From positions 2,802,501 through 2,866,500 of the forward strand of contig VCCP01000006.1 in NCBI GenBank assembly GCA_005765155.1: 64,000 bases of DNA, read 5' to 3'. The notes beneath the pieces were generated by a model. The model was not told the origin of the DNA and did no database searches. It was given only the letters and a program-made list of their open reading frames with translations. The translations under genes and the position numbers were made by a program. Below, piece by piece: positions 13,701 to 27,166 of the stretch. Position 1 is the stretch's first letter, and each line of letters begins with the position of its first letter. Source of the stretch: Zelopaecilomyces penicillatus (taxonomy: Eukaryota > Ascomycota > Sordariomycetes > Hypocreales > Pseudodiploosporaceae).

Positions 13701-15895
13701 TAGCTTTATAAATTAATAAATATTAAATAATAATCTTTCTATTCTTTTAATTAATAATAATAGATATTAATTCTTTTTTTTAATTTATTTAAAATTTAAT
13801 AATTTATATAAAATCTTTATCTTTTTATGCTTTTTTAATAAAAAAATTAATATAATAATTAAAAAAAGCTAGCTTTAATCTATCTCTTATCTATTAATTC
13901 TATACTTTAGTTTTTATTTTTAATAAATAATCCTAGAATATATATATAAGGGTTTTTAAAATAGATTTATTTATTATTTATTTAATTTAATTTAAATTTA
14001 AATATAATAATCTATTATTTATTAATATAAGAATAAGCTATTAGCTTTCTTTTATTTTAAATAATATTATAGAATTCTTTAATTCTTTAAAAAGCTATAA
14101 TAAGATTATTATTTATTTTATATTTATTTTAAATAAATTATTTAAGGTATTATATTATTTAATAATATTTATTAATATAATTTTTTTTATAAATAATAAC
14201 AATAAGAAATTTATTTATATTAAATATCTTTCATCTTTATCTTTTTATTAATATAATAAATATAAACTCTATAATTATAATAATATCTATATACTTTAAT
14301 AAAATAGAATTTTCTTTTATAATTATTTTATTTATTTATTTAATTAATTTAAAATTCTTTTTTTTTAATAATAAAATAAATCTATTTATATTATATTTAA
14401 AATAATCCTAGAATTAAATCTTTTAATAATCTTAAGATAATATATTTAAATAAAATAAAATCCTAATTATTAATAATTATTTATATTTTAATTATAAAGT
14501 ATATCTTATAATCTTTAATTAATTAATTAATTAATTAATTCTATAATAATATTAAATATATATAATCTTAATAAATATATTAAATCTAATCTTAATTATT
14601 AAATTATTTATTTATTAATTATATTATAGTATTTATATTTTAAATTAATCTATATATTAATAAATAAAATAGAATTTAAAAAAATAAAAAATAAAAATAA
14701 ATATTTATTTAATCTAGTTTTAATATATTCTTTTTATTATAATCTAATATTAATCTTTTTTTGAGGTTATTATATAATTAATTTATTTTTAAATAAGATT
14801 TAATTTATAAATAAATTATTTCTTTTATTTTTTAAATTAAAATTAAATATTATATTAAAATTAATAATATTAATATTAAGAAAGCATTATAGCTATATAA
14901 GATAATATTAATCTTATATATATCCTTAATTTTTACAATAAATATAAGCTTTTTTCTTTATTTAATATTTTAATTAAAACCTATTTTATAGCTTAATAAT
15001 TATCTTTAATAAACGTAATATAATCCTTTTTCTAATCCCTTTTATATTTTATATAATATTTAATTATAGTTATTATATTAATATTAATTATTAAAGTATT
15101 TTTATTAGCTTAAATAAGAATAGCTATATATAAGATAAGATTTTATTTTTATTTTTATTTTACTTTTTCTTTTAGATTAAATATCTTAAGCTCTATAATA
15201 ATCTATTAATAATAAAATATAATTATAATATAATTAATATAAAAGATATTATAATTTAAATAGATATTATATATATAATAATTTAATATTTAATAGAGTT
15301 TTATTAGTTTTATTAAATTAAATTAAATTAATTTATTAATTAATTATTAAAAGACTTTTATTTAAAATATATATTAATTATAAAAAAGGATTCTTTTAAT
15401 TATTATTTAATATATTTTAATTTAATTTATATTATATCTTTAAAAAGCTTTTTTAAATTATATTTGATTAAATTTATTAATCAAATAAAACTTTTAAATA
15501 TATGTTTTAAAGAATATTAATATATATTTTAAATAAATTCTTATTAAGTTTTATAATTATATATAAAATTAATATTAATAATAAATTTATAATAAATTGT
15601 TATTAATTATAAAAGAAAGGTATTCTTATTTTTATTAAATAATTAAAATAAAAAAAGAGATTTATATTTAAAATAAATAAATTTCTTAATCCTTTTCTTT
15701 AAATTAAATATTTTATAATTTTAATTAATAATTTATATTTTTATATAAAGAATAGCCTTTTTATGTTTTTAAAGCTAATAAAATATATTATTTAAGATTA
15801 ATTAAGGATTTTATTAATTTTATAATAAAAGTTATTATTTTATTTTAAATAAATAAATTTTATTTAAAAAAGGTATAAAAATGAAACTTATTAAG
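10748..15895. other. AT-rich decayed DNA, presumed remainder of outer element
   Basis: About 5.1 kb of RIP-like sequence between the inner Gypsy element and the right member of the outer LTR-like pair. By position it should be the interior of the older element. I could not recognise reverse transcriptase, integrase or transposase motifs on either strand. No RNA gene or usable open frame was seen. Confidence 0.5.
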
Positions 15896-16062
15896 TATAA
15901 TAAACTAGTCTTATAAGTATTATAAATAGGTATTAAAAATAATATTAATAAATTTAAAGAAAAAAATCTTTATTTTAATCTCTTTTCTTATATTAATAAG
16001 ATCTAATTTAAGCCTATTTTATCTTTATATTTAAGGCTTAAGCTTAAAAGCTTAATTCTATA
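15896..16062 (+). repeat. LTR-like repeat, right member of outer pair
   Basis: Direct-orientation partner of 3,036-3,205 (see there). The total lengths differ by three bases. Confidence 0.55.
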
Positions 16063-16623
16063 ATATAATAATAAGATTAATTTATTAATAAATATTATAT
16101 AAAAAATATATTAAAGATATTAAATATGTAAGTATAATAAGGGTATAGCTAATACTTTTATTTAAAGAAAAAAAAAAGAAAAAAAATGTTATTTATTAAA
16201 ATAATTTAAAAAGAAAAAAAAATATAATATTTATATAATAAGAATAATAAAGATATATAATAATAAAATTATTTAATTTATTAATAATTATTAATAAATA
16301 TAAAAGAAAAATAAAACTATTATAATAATATTTTAAAATAATAATAAATTATAATAATTATTAAAAATAAATTATAAAATAAAATTTTATAAAATATTAT
16401 AAAATCTAATAAAAGTTAAAAGATTTTATATTAAAAAAGCTATATAAATCTAAAAAAAATTAAAATAAATAAATTATAACATTTAAATAGCTTTTATAAA
16501 TACTAATTTAATCTTAAAGTTAAATCTATTAATTCTTAATTATATAGCTTTAATTAAATAAATATAAAGATATTATATATATTTAATTAATTCTTTATTA
16601 ATTATTAAATATTATTATAATTT
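16063..16623. other. AT-rich spacer, nothing recognised
   Basis: About 560 bp of AT-rich sequence with A-rich runs, between the outer LTR-like pair and the next direct-repeat element. No gene, RNA or repeat partner was identified. Confidence 0.5.
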
Positions 16624-17058
16624 TATAAAGGCTAATTAAAGCTAATAATTAAAATAATAATAAAAAGATATAATAATTATTTAAATAAAAATCTATAAAA
16701 AAGAAAATGAAAGTAATTATATTATTAATAAAAAAAGAAAATAAGATTTAATTAAACTTCTAATTTCTTTAAATATTTAAAAAATACTAGAATAATTTAG
16801 AATTATTAGATATTTTAAATATAAAAAAAAGAAAGGATTTTAAAAGATAAGCCCTTATTTTTTATTCTAGCTTAATTTAATAGGTTAAACTATTTAAATA
16901 TCTTAAATCTTATATTAGATCTTATAATAAATAAAGCTATTATATAATAATAAATCTAGTTATAAGATAATAATAGATTAGATTATTAAACTATAATAGA
17001 TTTAATTATTAAATTATAATAAATTAAGCTATTAATTAAAAACCTATTTATTTTAATA
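16624..17058. repeat. Left terminal repeat of element D
   Basis: The partner is 21,927-22,394. This copy has lost nearly all G/C in its distal third, where the partner keeps GC-rich motifs such as GCAGATC. That difference shows how far RIP has gone here. Confidence 0.65.
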
Positions 17059-17720
17059 CTCTTTTTAATAAATTATATAATATATAATTAGCCTTTTATA
17101 AAGGGTTTTTATAGATTTAATAGGCTTAAAAAGCCTTAAAAAATAAGATTTATTAAAGCCTTAATTAGCTTATTTATAATTATAGTTTTAACTATAAAAT
17201 AATCTATTTTAAATAGTTTATTAATTAATTTCTATTTAATATAATAAAATTTTAATAAGATATACTTAATTTAAATATATTAATTAAGATTTTTAATATT
17301 ATTTATAAAGATTATATTATTATAATATAGATTTATAAGCTATTAAAAAAGGATGTTTAATTTTATAAAAATCTTAAAAAGCTATTTTAGCTTTTATATA
17401 GCTTTTATTAAAGTATTAGATTTAGCTTTTATAATTAAAAGAGCTATAATAATCTATCTTTTTATCTTTTAATAAATAAATCTATTAAGTAACTTAAAAA
17501 GATATCTATAAATAGATTTATTAATAGCTTTATAATTTATAAAATTATTATTTAAATAATATAATAGTTAAAGAGCTGGTTATTTTATTTATATAAGGCT
17601 TATAGCTTTATAAAGAATAATTAGTTTTTTTAAAGTCTTTTAAATACTTTAAAAGATTTTTAATTATATTATATTAATTAATATAGCTTTATTATATATA
17701 TTAAAAAAGCTATTAAATTA

Positions 17721-17777
17721 AAAAAGGTATATTAAGTTTAAAAAGGTATATTAAGTTTAAAAAGGTATATTAAGTTT
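17721..17777. repeat. Tandem repeat, 3 x 19 bp
   Basis: Three perfect copies of AAAAAGGTATATTAAGTTT inside element D. No function is apparent. Confidence 0.85.
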
Positions 17778-20700
17778 AAAAAATAATATAAGATACATTA
17801 AAATCCTTATAATTTATTAATAAATTTATTATTTAATAAGACTTAAAGCTTTATTTATAGTTTTTTTTAATACTTTAGGTTATAAAAGGATAATTATAGA
17901 GATTATATCTTATAATTAAAAGTATTATAAAGTCTTACTAATATATTAAGATTAATATAATTATAGCTTTCTTTTAGTTTTATTATAATTGATTTAAATC
18001 TTTAAGAAAAAGACTATAAAGCCTTTATTTTTTAATAAAAACCTTATTTTATAATAGGATTATAATTTAATTTAATTAATAAAGCTATTAAAAAATAATC
18101 TTTAAGGGTTTAAATCTTTATAAAAAAAGAAAGATCTTTTAAAAATTCTATAAAAAGATCTTTAAATAATTAATTATTTAAAAAAAACCCTTATAAAATC
18201 AATTTATTTAATTCCTTAATTATAAAAGGCTATTAAAATTAATAAAATCTATTAAATAAAGAGAATATTAATAGCTATAAAGGTTTTAAAATAATCTTTT
18301 TCTTTAATTTATATAAAACCTTTTATAATAAGCTTAGTCTTATATTTTAAAAACTGATTTTATATATTCTATTAAAGCTTAAAAATAAGCTTAATTTTTA
18401 GGATTTTTCTATTCTTTAAAATTTTAATAATAAAGATAAAATATATAAATTTTATTTATAAAGCTAATAGAATTTATTATAAATAATATTAAAAATGTTT
18501 TAATGAAATCTTTTAAATTAATTAAATCTTTTAATATAGTTTAATTTATTAAATTTAAAAAGATATATAACTCTTTTAATTCTTTTTTTATATTAAAAGG
18601 ATTTTAAAGATTATAAAAATTATTTTTTAAGTTTTAATTTATAAAGCCTATTTCTTTTATAATTTAAAGAAAAGAGATCTTAATTATCTATTAATAAAAA
18701 GATATATAAATTAAATAAATCTTTTTATTTAAAATAATTAATAGTTTAATTAGTTTTATTTTAGGATTTAATTTAATATTTTATTAATACTTTTTAATAA
18801 AGATAATAATCTTATAATAAGCTTTAATAATTCTATAAATAATTAAATTAAGCTTCTTAATTATTAAGACTAGTTTTAGTGTTTTTAAAAAAGCTATAAA
18901 GGATTAAATCCTTTATTTATAATTATTATATAATTAATATAATTAATTATAATAAATAAAATAATAATTTAAAGAAATAATAATAACTAGGCCTAGATTA
19001 TAATAATTTAGAAATAGTTTAAAATAATCTTTATAAGGTATTTTAATAAATTATTTTATTTATAAATATAAAGACTGAATATATTAAAAATAATCCTTTT
19101 ATTTATTAATTAATTTATTAATAATATTAAGATTTCTTTTTTATTATTATAATATAATTATAAGAGATATTTTTTATAATAAGCTTTTAGTTTTTTAAAT
19201 AAGCCTTTTATAATATAAAAGATAATAAAATCTTTTTTATTAAATAATAAAAGAATTATTTAATAATAGGATTTCTTTTTTATTAAAATAAACCTTATAA
19301 AGAGTTTATTATAAAGAATTAATTTTATTTAAAAAGTATCTTTTTTTTTAATCTTTAATATTTTTAAAAAATTTATAAACTAATTTAATTTATATATAAG
19401 CTAGATAAAAAAAAAATCTTTTATTATAATAAAATCTAATAAATTTATTAAAAGTTTAATAATTCTTTTTTATAATTATAGATTAATATAATTTAATTAA
19501 ATATATTAAATTCTAATTAATTATAATAGCTTTTAATAATTAAAATTAATTATAATCTTATATTCTTTTTTAAAATAATACTTTTAAAGGATTTTAAACG
19601 AGATATAATATCTTTTAATAAAATCTTTAATAAGGATTTTAAAGGGCTTAAATCTTTAAAATTTATTAATATATATAGATTTATATTTATAAAGCTTTAT
19701 ATTAGTTTTAATAGCTATTTTATTAATTTAAAAGGCTTAATAAGATTATTATATATATTAAAAATAAATTTAAAGATAATTTTAATTATTATAAAATAAT
19801 TATAATAATAATTAAAAATCTTTATAAATTTAAATATAAGCTTTCTTTTTATTAAAAAAAGATATTTTTAATAGATTTAATTTATTATAAATAGCTTTTT
19901 TTATAAAAATATAATATTAAATATATAATACTTTATTTTATTTATTATATTTAATCTTTATAATTAAATAATATAATATATTTATTAGCTTTAAAATATT
20001 ATAAATCCTTAGTTTAAGATTTATAAATATTATAAATATAATTATATTAAATCCTTTAAAATAGATTAAATTATTATTAATTATTATAAATTTTAATTTC
20101 TTAAAATAAATATTATAATTAATAAAAAAGGCTTTATTATTAACAATATAATATATTAAGCTTATATTATATAATAATATAATTTTTAAATTAATATTTT
20201 ATATATTATTATAAATTAATTCTTTAAATTATATAGTTTTTAAATCTTTTATATTAGATTTAAAATTAAAGCCTTAAATATTAATTATAATATTTTAATT
20301 ATTTATAAATAGGTTATAGATTCTTATTATAAAGAATATTATATTAGATCTTTTATTATTAATAATAGGCTTTTTAATCTTTTTATTTTTTTAAAAAAGC
20401 TTATAAAATTATTTTTTAATAGATTCAAATAAATTTTTTTTAAAATCTTTAAAAAGTTTTTTAAAGGGTTTTTTAATCTTTTTAGCTTTATAAAAGCTAG
20501 CTTTAATAATAAAAAAGATTTTATTTTATAATTCTTTTATTAAATCTATTATAAAGAATTATAAATTTAAAGCTTTTAATAAAGTATTTAATATTATATA
20601 AATCCTAATATTATTTCTTTAATATTTAATCTATTAAAAAAGGTATTATTTATAGCTTTTAAATATTAATTTATTTAATCTATAAATTGTATAATAATTA

Positions 20701-21926
20701 AAACTAGCTATAATATAATAAATTAAATATTAAATTTATTAAATATCTTTATAAAGCCTTTATAATAATTAAAGCTAAGCTTATAAAAGATATTATAAAG
20801 GGTTTTATATTATAAAATAATATTAAACTAGAATTATTTATTTAATATTTAATAAGCTTTTAAAAGTATTATAACCTAATTAATAAAGGCTTATAAGTAT
20901 TATAAATAGCTATTATAAAATAATAGAAATAAAATAGCTTAATAATAATTATAAAATTAATTATTTATAATAGGTTTTAATAAAAAATTAAATAATTCTA
21001 ATATTTATAATTAAATAAATAATGCTTAAAGCTATTAATTATAATTATTAAAGCCTTTTAATCTAAAAGCTTTTAAAAAAACCTATATTTTTTTAAATAG
21101 CTTTTTTAAAACTAAATTATTTAATAGATTAATAGATTATATAAGCTATAATAATAATTAAGATAATTAAAATTAAGATTATAAAGGTACTTTAATTATT
21201 TTAATAATTATAACTATTATAAATTAAATTTATAATTATTATAATTATTATATAAGATTATATATTTAAGATTAAAAAGCTTATAATTTTAATAAATTAT
21301 CTTTTATTAAAAGATTTTAATTTAATATTTTTAGGATTAGATTATTATAATTAATAATTATAATAATATAAAAAAGAAATAAGCTTTTAAAAATAAGCTT
21401 ATAACTATATAGTAATATTATAAATAATTAAAAATATTAATTATAATAATACTATAAATAATTAAGTTATAATAAAAGCTTTATTTTTTAATTATTTAAT
21501 TAAAAAGGTTAATAAATATATATAAGGCTTATTATATATTAGCTATAATATATAATATAATTAATATAATATCTTTAGCTTAATCAGTTAATTAATATAA
21601 TCTTATATAAGGCTTTTATATAATTAATTTATAATTTAAATAATTAATTATATTTAATATAATTAATAAAATTATAAATCTATAATTTTATAATTTTAAT
21701 TTAATAATCTATAAATCTAAAAATAAATTATATTATAAGCTATAAATTTAATATTTAATTTTTATATATATAGTATTTCTTTATAATTTTTAATTAATAA
21801 AAAAAAATTAATTAATAAAAAAAAAAGAAAAATCTAATATAAAGAAATTAAATATAATAAATAAAAAGAATAATCTTTTTATAATTTAAAATAATTATCT
21901 TTTAAGCTTATAATCTATTATAAATT

Positions 21927-22394
21927 TATAAAGATTAACTAAAATTAATAATTAAAATAATAAAAAAAAGATATAATAATTATTTAAATAAAAATCTATA
22001 AAAAAGAAGATAAAAAATAATTATATTATTAATAAAAAAAGAATAGGATTTCATTAAAAATCTAGCTTTTTTATATATTTAAAAAATATTAGAATTATTT
22101 AGAATTATTTTAGAATATTAAATAATATTTATTTAAAATTATTAGATATTTTAAATATAAAGAAAGGAAGGATTTTAAGAGATAAGCTTTTATTTTCTAT
22201 TCTAGCCTAGTCTAATAAGTTAGGCTGCCTGGGTATCTTAGGTCTTATATTAGGTCTTATAATAAATAAAGCTGCTATAAAATAGCAGATCTGGTTATAA
22301 GGTAATAGCAGATCAGGCTGCTAGGCTATAGCAGGTTTAGCTGCTAGATTATAATAAATTAGGTTATTATATTAAAAACCTACTTATTTTAATA
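21927..22394. repeat. Right terminal repeat of element D, partly spared from RIP
   Basis: Partner of 16,624-17,058, with an extra segment of about 33 bp arising from a local TTAGAATTATT duplication. Between 22,206 and 22,333 it keeps clearly higher G+C, including CpA and TpG (AGCAGATC, GGCTGCTAGG). The same positions in the left copy are converted to A/T. Confidence 0.65.
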
Positions 22395-23190
22395 AATATA
22401 AAGATATAATTTATTATATATAAAAGAGTAAGAATTAATATTATAATAATATAATAATAATCTATTAATATAAAAAAAGAATAAAGATTTTTATTTATTT
22501 TTTCCTTTTTATTTATTAAATTAAAAGAGACTATATACTTTATATAAGAGTTTAATCTTAATAAATAAATTAAACTAGTATTATTATAAGATTAATAATA
22601 ATATTTAATATAATTTAAATAAGAAAATAAGAAAATAAATTTAAATTTATTATAATTAAATATATATTTAAATTCTTTTTTATTTATTATATTAATATCT
22701 TATTTATATATAAATATATAACTATAATTATATTAATATTATTTAATATTAAAAATATTTTACTTATTATAATATATTTATATAATAATTTATAATATTT
22801 ATTAAATATTTCTTTAATTTTTTAAATAATATTATCATTAAATATAAAGATTAATATTATTATAAAATATATTATATAATATATAATTATAAATTTTATT
22901 TAAAATATTTTAATATTATAATATTTAATATATTATAATATTTAATATATTATAATATTTAATATATTATAATATTAAAATATTATAATAATAATTATTA
23001 TATTAATAATAAGTAAAAATTAAGGCTTTCTTTTTCTTTATTTAATTCAAGTAGTTTATATATCTTATATCTTATATATATATATATATATATATATTAG
23101 AATTCTAATTTTATTTTAATATCTAATAAATAATAATTTTTTTTGATAAATTTTCTAATAAAAATTAATATATTAAATATATCTTTTTAT
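22395..23190. other. AT-rich boundary segment of the left isochore
   Basis: About 800 bp of AT-rich sequence up to the sharp compositional switch near 23,190. It holds three copies of a 17-bp unit (22,921-22,971) and an (AT)n run near 23,079-23,098. No gene or regulatory site can be supported here. Confidence 0.6.
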
Positions 23191-23554
23191 TAAACCCGGT
23201 TATTATTAAAAGAAGAAAGACGGTTTACAGATAATTAAGTGTAAAGATGCCTGTCATACTGGTTGGTGTATCTGTATAGATGGTGAGCCATGGTGAGAGG
23301 GAAACGAAAACCGGAAAGGTATCAAGTTTCCGACTCTGCCTGACTTGTCACTGGCATGCCCCACTAGTGGACGTATGAGCCAATGACTGACTCACCTCAC
23401 AACCTGTTTGGCTTGTTGGCGCGGTTGACAACAGCATCCCCTCGACGTTGCTTATTACTGTCCATCCCATATCCGTGACAAACTTCAATTTCTGGCGTTG
23501 AAGAGCATTCTCCCGACTGTGAAGTTGAGGTGCACTACATCAACTGATGTCGAT
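23191..23554 (+). promoter_or_regulatory. Promoter and 5' UTR region of SLA1
   Basis: A 360-bp region of ordinary composition between the AT isochore and the SLA1 start. A CCAAT box (GAGCCAATGA) lies at 23,380-23,384. A perfect TGACTCA, the consensus for Gcn4/CpcA or AP-1-type bZIP factors, follows immediately at 23,388-23,394. No clear TATA box is seen. The assignment as a regulatory region is inferred from position and motifs only. Confidence 0.45.
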
Positions 23555-26500
23555 ATGGGTTTCCTCGGGGTGTATCGAGCTGTCTATGATTATGTGCCTC
23601 GGGAGCAAATCGAGCTCGCAATTGACCAAGGCGACTTACTGTATGTCCTAGAGAAGAATGACGATGATGGCTGGTGGCGAGCAAAGAAAAAGGCCGGCAC
23701 TGACGACGAAGACGAACCCACTGGGTTGGTTCCTAAAAATTACGTCGAGAAGGTATGTTTCAATAGATCCGGAAAGGCATCTCTCTGAAACCACCATGAC
23801 CCCCTCCCCGCATGAAGCTTTTGTGATTTCATCTCATTTGTTGTCTATGCAACCACATGCACAGCCTACGAACGCTATGATGCTGATAAAACCCGTGCAA
23901 TTTGATGCCATAGGTGCCACCCTCGAGCCATGCACGAGCCTTATACGAATACACTCGTCAGACCGATGAGGAATTGTCCTTCCCCGAGGACTCAATTCTC
24001 GATGTCTTTGATACCTCAGATCCGGACTGGATTCTTGCGGGTCTTGATGGTGACTACGGATTTGTACCATCTAACTACATCGAGCTGCAAGTAATTACTG
24101 GCGCCGACAACTCCTCTCTAGCCACGCCTCCAGTGTTGCCCACGAGACCACAATTCCATGTTCCAAACACAGGACCAGAAGACTCAACTCTGAGTAGGAC
24201 ATCAACCACTCCTGCCACTGCCCTGGCTGGTGTAATGCAGGCTCGGATCTCCTCTAAACCTGCTACACCACCTCCTCATCCGACTCGGCATTCTTTAGAA
24301 CAAGACACTATCCAGGCCTCAGATGATGAGTCCATCCAATCTCCTGCGCTACCCCATCGATCACGATCTCCGGCCAGGCTAACAGCTGATAAACTACACG
24401 ACACTAAGTCTGCACGAGAAATTTCATCCGAAACTCACCGCACTCCTGGTGGCTTTCATATGTACAACATCAACGAGATGGTTTCTGTAATGGGCAAAAG
24501 GAAAAAGATGCCCACCACTCTGGGCATCAACTTGGGCACAGGCATATTACTGATTGCTCCAGAACACGTCAATGATGAACCTTTGGAATGGACTGCTGAT
24601 AAAATGACGCACTATTCTCGTGAAGGAAAGCATGTCTTTATGGAACTCGTTCGTCCCAGCAGGAGTATTGACTTCCATGCTGGTGCTAAAGATACCGCAG
24701 AAGAAATTGTGACTGCACTTGGAGAGATGGCAGGTGCTGCACGTGCAGAGGGTTTGCGGGAAGTTATCATGGCTGGTTCCCAGAAAAGTCAGCTGAAAGG
24801 CCTAGTACTATATGACTTCATGGCACAGGGTGAGGATGAGGTAACGGTTGGAACTGGAGACGAAGTAATCATTATTGATGACTCTAAAAGCGACGAGTGG
24901 TGGCAGGTCCGTCGCATCAAGAACGGCAAGGAAGGTGTTGTGCCAAGTAGCTACGTCGAAGTGACGGGCACAATAACACCCCCACCCCCACATGTGGTAC
25001 CATCGCCGACGAAGCTTACGTTTGATTCAGCAAAATCCACTGTAGAGCAAAACCGGCTAGAGGAGGTCAGACTTACCAAACAGGCAATAAGGGCAAGCAA
25101 GGAGCCACAGCAGGTAGGCCCTGGAATGCTTCTTCCTCAGAGAGGTAGCAGTCTCATGGTAGGAGAACATGGTAATAATTATGTACAGCGGTCTCAAAAT
25201 GAGAACGGGCGGAATGATAGCAGCGGCCCATCCAAGGCCAAGGCCAGTAAGATGCCACGGTTCTTCTCGCCAATTACGCGGTTTTACTAACTGATAGCTC
25301 TCAGAGCCTGACGCATCAAAAGTGCGAACGTGGACTGATAGGTCTAAGTCCTTCAGTGTTGATGCTCAGTTTCTTGGACTCAAGGATGGCAAAATACACT
25401 TGCACAAAATGAATGGTGTAAAGATTGCTGTCCCTATAGCCAAGATGTGCCGCGAGGATCTTGAATATGTCGAGAGGATTACAGGCATCTCCCTCGACGA
25501 TGAGAGGCCCCTGGCTGATGTCAAGAGAGCCAAACTGGCAGAGCAAAAGCCTGCCGTCACTGGGGCGACTCTTGAGAGACACAAAAAAACCGAGTACGAC
25601 TGGTTTCAGTTCTTTTTGTCCTGCGACGTTGCTGTCGGTCTTTGCGAACGCTATGCCCAAGCTTTTACGAAAGATTCCATGGATGAGAGTGTACTATCAG
25701 ACGTCGATGCTAACATCTTGCGAACGCTTGGCTTACGCGAGGGCGATATTATCAAGGTAATGCGCATTCTGGATGCCAAATTCAGTCGCGATCGTTCTGT
25801 TAAAGTCAGGGAAAGTGATAGCGCTTCGGGAGGCCTCTTCTCCGGTCCTCGCGGTACTTTGAGAAACAACACACGGAAAGGACGCCCAGCTCCTGCTGTG
25901 CAAACTAGTGATGTTGTTGATGCATCCGCCTTCTCCAACAAAGAGGCCCCTGACATTGTTGAGGGTACAGCCACGTCTCCCACGCTCACAAAACCTATTC
26001 CATCATCTGAAACTTCTATACGCAAGTTTGACGATGATGCGTGGGAAGTCAAGCCGAGCAAACAGGAGAAGCAGCTAAAGCAGCATTCGACACATGAACG
26101 TGAGCAAGCCACAACGGCAGAGCAAGTGTCAAGGCGGGTGCCCTCACCATCTCAGCCAATCCTAACTAGTGCTATACAGGAGCTTTCCTTGCTCTCAGAA
26201 CCCCTCCAACCTACGAGAGCCGAGCCTGTGAGCCAAACACAGCACGGGGCTGCAACTGCTAATTATGGCCCTGAGCAAACTGCTCTATCACCACATTCAC
26301 AGCAACTTGCTGATGCCAATTCTTCTTTTTTCTCAACCGTTCCTCAATCCCAACACATGATGCTAGGGGGCACGCCAACCTCGACCACGATCCCTGGCAA
26401 CCACACATCCCCAAAATCTCTTGCACGGCACCGCCCGGCACTGCCTTCTGTCTCGCCTCCTGTTCAAGGTTCACTAGTTTTGCCCCCACCACAACGCTCG

Positions 26501-27166
26501 CTCTCCGCACCCCAGTCGATAGCTCAGCAAGGCTTATATCCACCACCGGTCAATATTGCACAAATGCCGGGTGCTATTCAAGGGCAGGTTGCAATGCCGG
26601 GACAAAGCCTCAATGAAATTGGTCAAGCCCGTCTACAGCAACAATATTCATCACAAATGCAACAGTTGCAGCCCGTCCTCACAGGATATTCAGGTCTCCA
26701 GCATCAAGGCATTGCTCCATATCACATAGGCGGCAGCACTGGGCAATACTCACAACCCATGATGACAGGTACCCCAGGGATTGGGGCATTTGTTGATACC
26801 AGCCAACCTAATCAGTTCTCGTCCATCCATCCCCAGAGTACTGGCTTTCCTACTGCATTCTCTCACACGCAAGCATCATTTGGTCACTTACCTCAGGGGA
26901 CTATCAACAACTACTTGCCTCCACCATTAGAACCACAGAGGACGGGCCTACAGGCCGTACAACCGCAGCCTTTGCTCCCACAGCCAACTGGTCCTCCGCC
27001 TCCAGTGCGCTTTGGTGTTACCGCAGACACAAAAAAGCTTATTCCCCAACCTACCAGTCGACGAGCTAATTTGTCACAAGCCAGTGAGTTATCATACGAA
27101 GTTATCACCGTTCAAACATGTTATTAATGTAATGATCTAGCCCCGCAGAATCCCTTTGGCTTTTAA
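23555..27166 (+). CDS. SLA1: SLA1-type actin cytoskeleton/endocytosis adaptor (4 exons, 1111 aa)
   Basis: Exons 23,555-23,752, 23,914-25,246, 25,305-27,083 and 27,141-27,166. The introns are GT-AG (161, 58 and 57 nt); the second has a CTAAC branch site just before its acceptor. The join restores one frame of 1111 codons. Domains: SH3-1 (about 3-66, start MGFLGVYRAVYDY), SH3-2 (73-122), a conserved central region (about 240-350), SH3-3 (361-417), SHD1 (about 511-575, starting KPDASKVRTWTDR; binds NPFxD cargo signals in yeast), SAM-like SHD2 (607-680), and a long Gln/Pro-rich tail. The tail has three perfect [L/I]xxQxTG sites (residues 1018, 1052, 1067), the target motif of Ark1/Prk1 kinases, and ends in NPFGF, an EH-domain ligand (Pan1/End3 in yeast). 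The product should link clathrin-coated cargo to actin assembly at the plasma membrane. Domain order matches yeast Sla1. The ATG at 23,555 is the first in frame. Confidence 0.93.

Larger units (their letters stand above)
16624..22394. mobile_element. Direct-repeat (LTR-like) element, RIP-degraded (element D)
   Basis: Terminal direct repeats of about 435 bp (16,624-17,058) and 468 bp (21,927-22,394) flank a 4.9-kb interior. Shared landmarks include AAAGATATAATAATTATTTA near the start and AAAAACCTA followed by TTATTTTAATA at the end. The size and layout suggest an LTR retrotransposon, but no reverse transcriptase motif was recognised in the AT-saturated interior, so class and orientation stay open. 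A 3 x 19-bp tandem lies at 17,721-17,777. The right repeat is much less mutated than the left. No target duplication was found. Confidence 0.6.

Noticed and set aside
1..23190. Mitochondrial DNA or a NUMT as the source of the AT-rich sequence.
   Set aside because: No mitochondrial gene, rRNA or tRNA is visible. Decayed Gypsy motifs, LTRs and transition-type divergence explain the region better.
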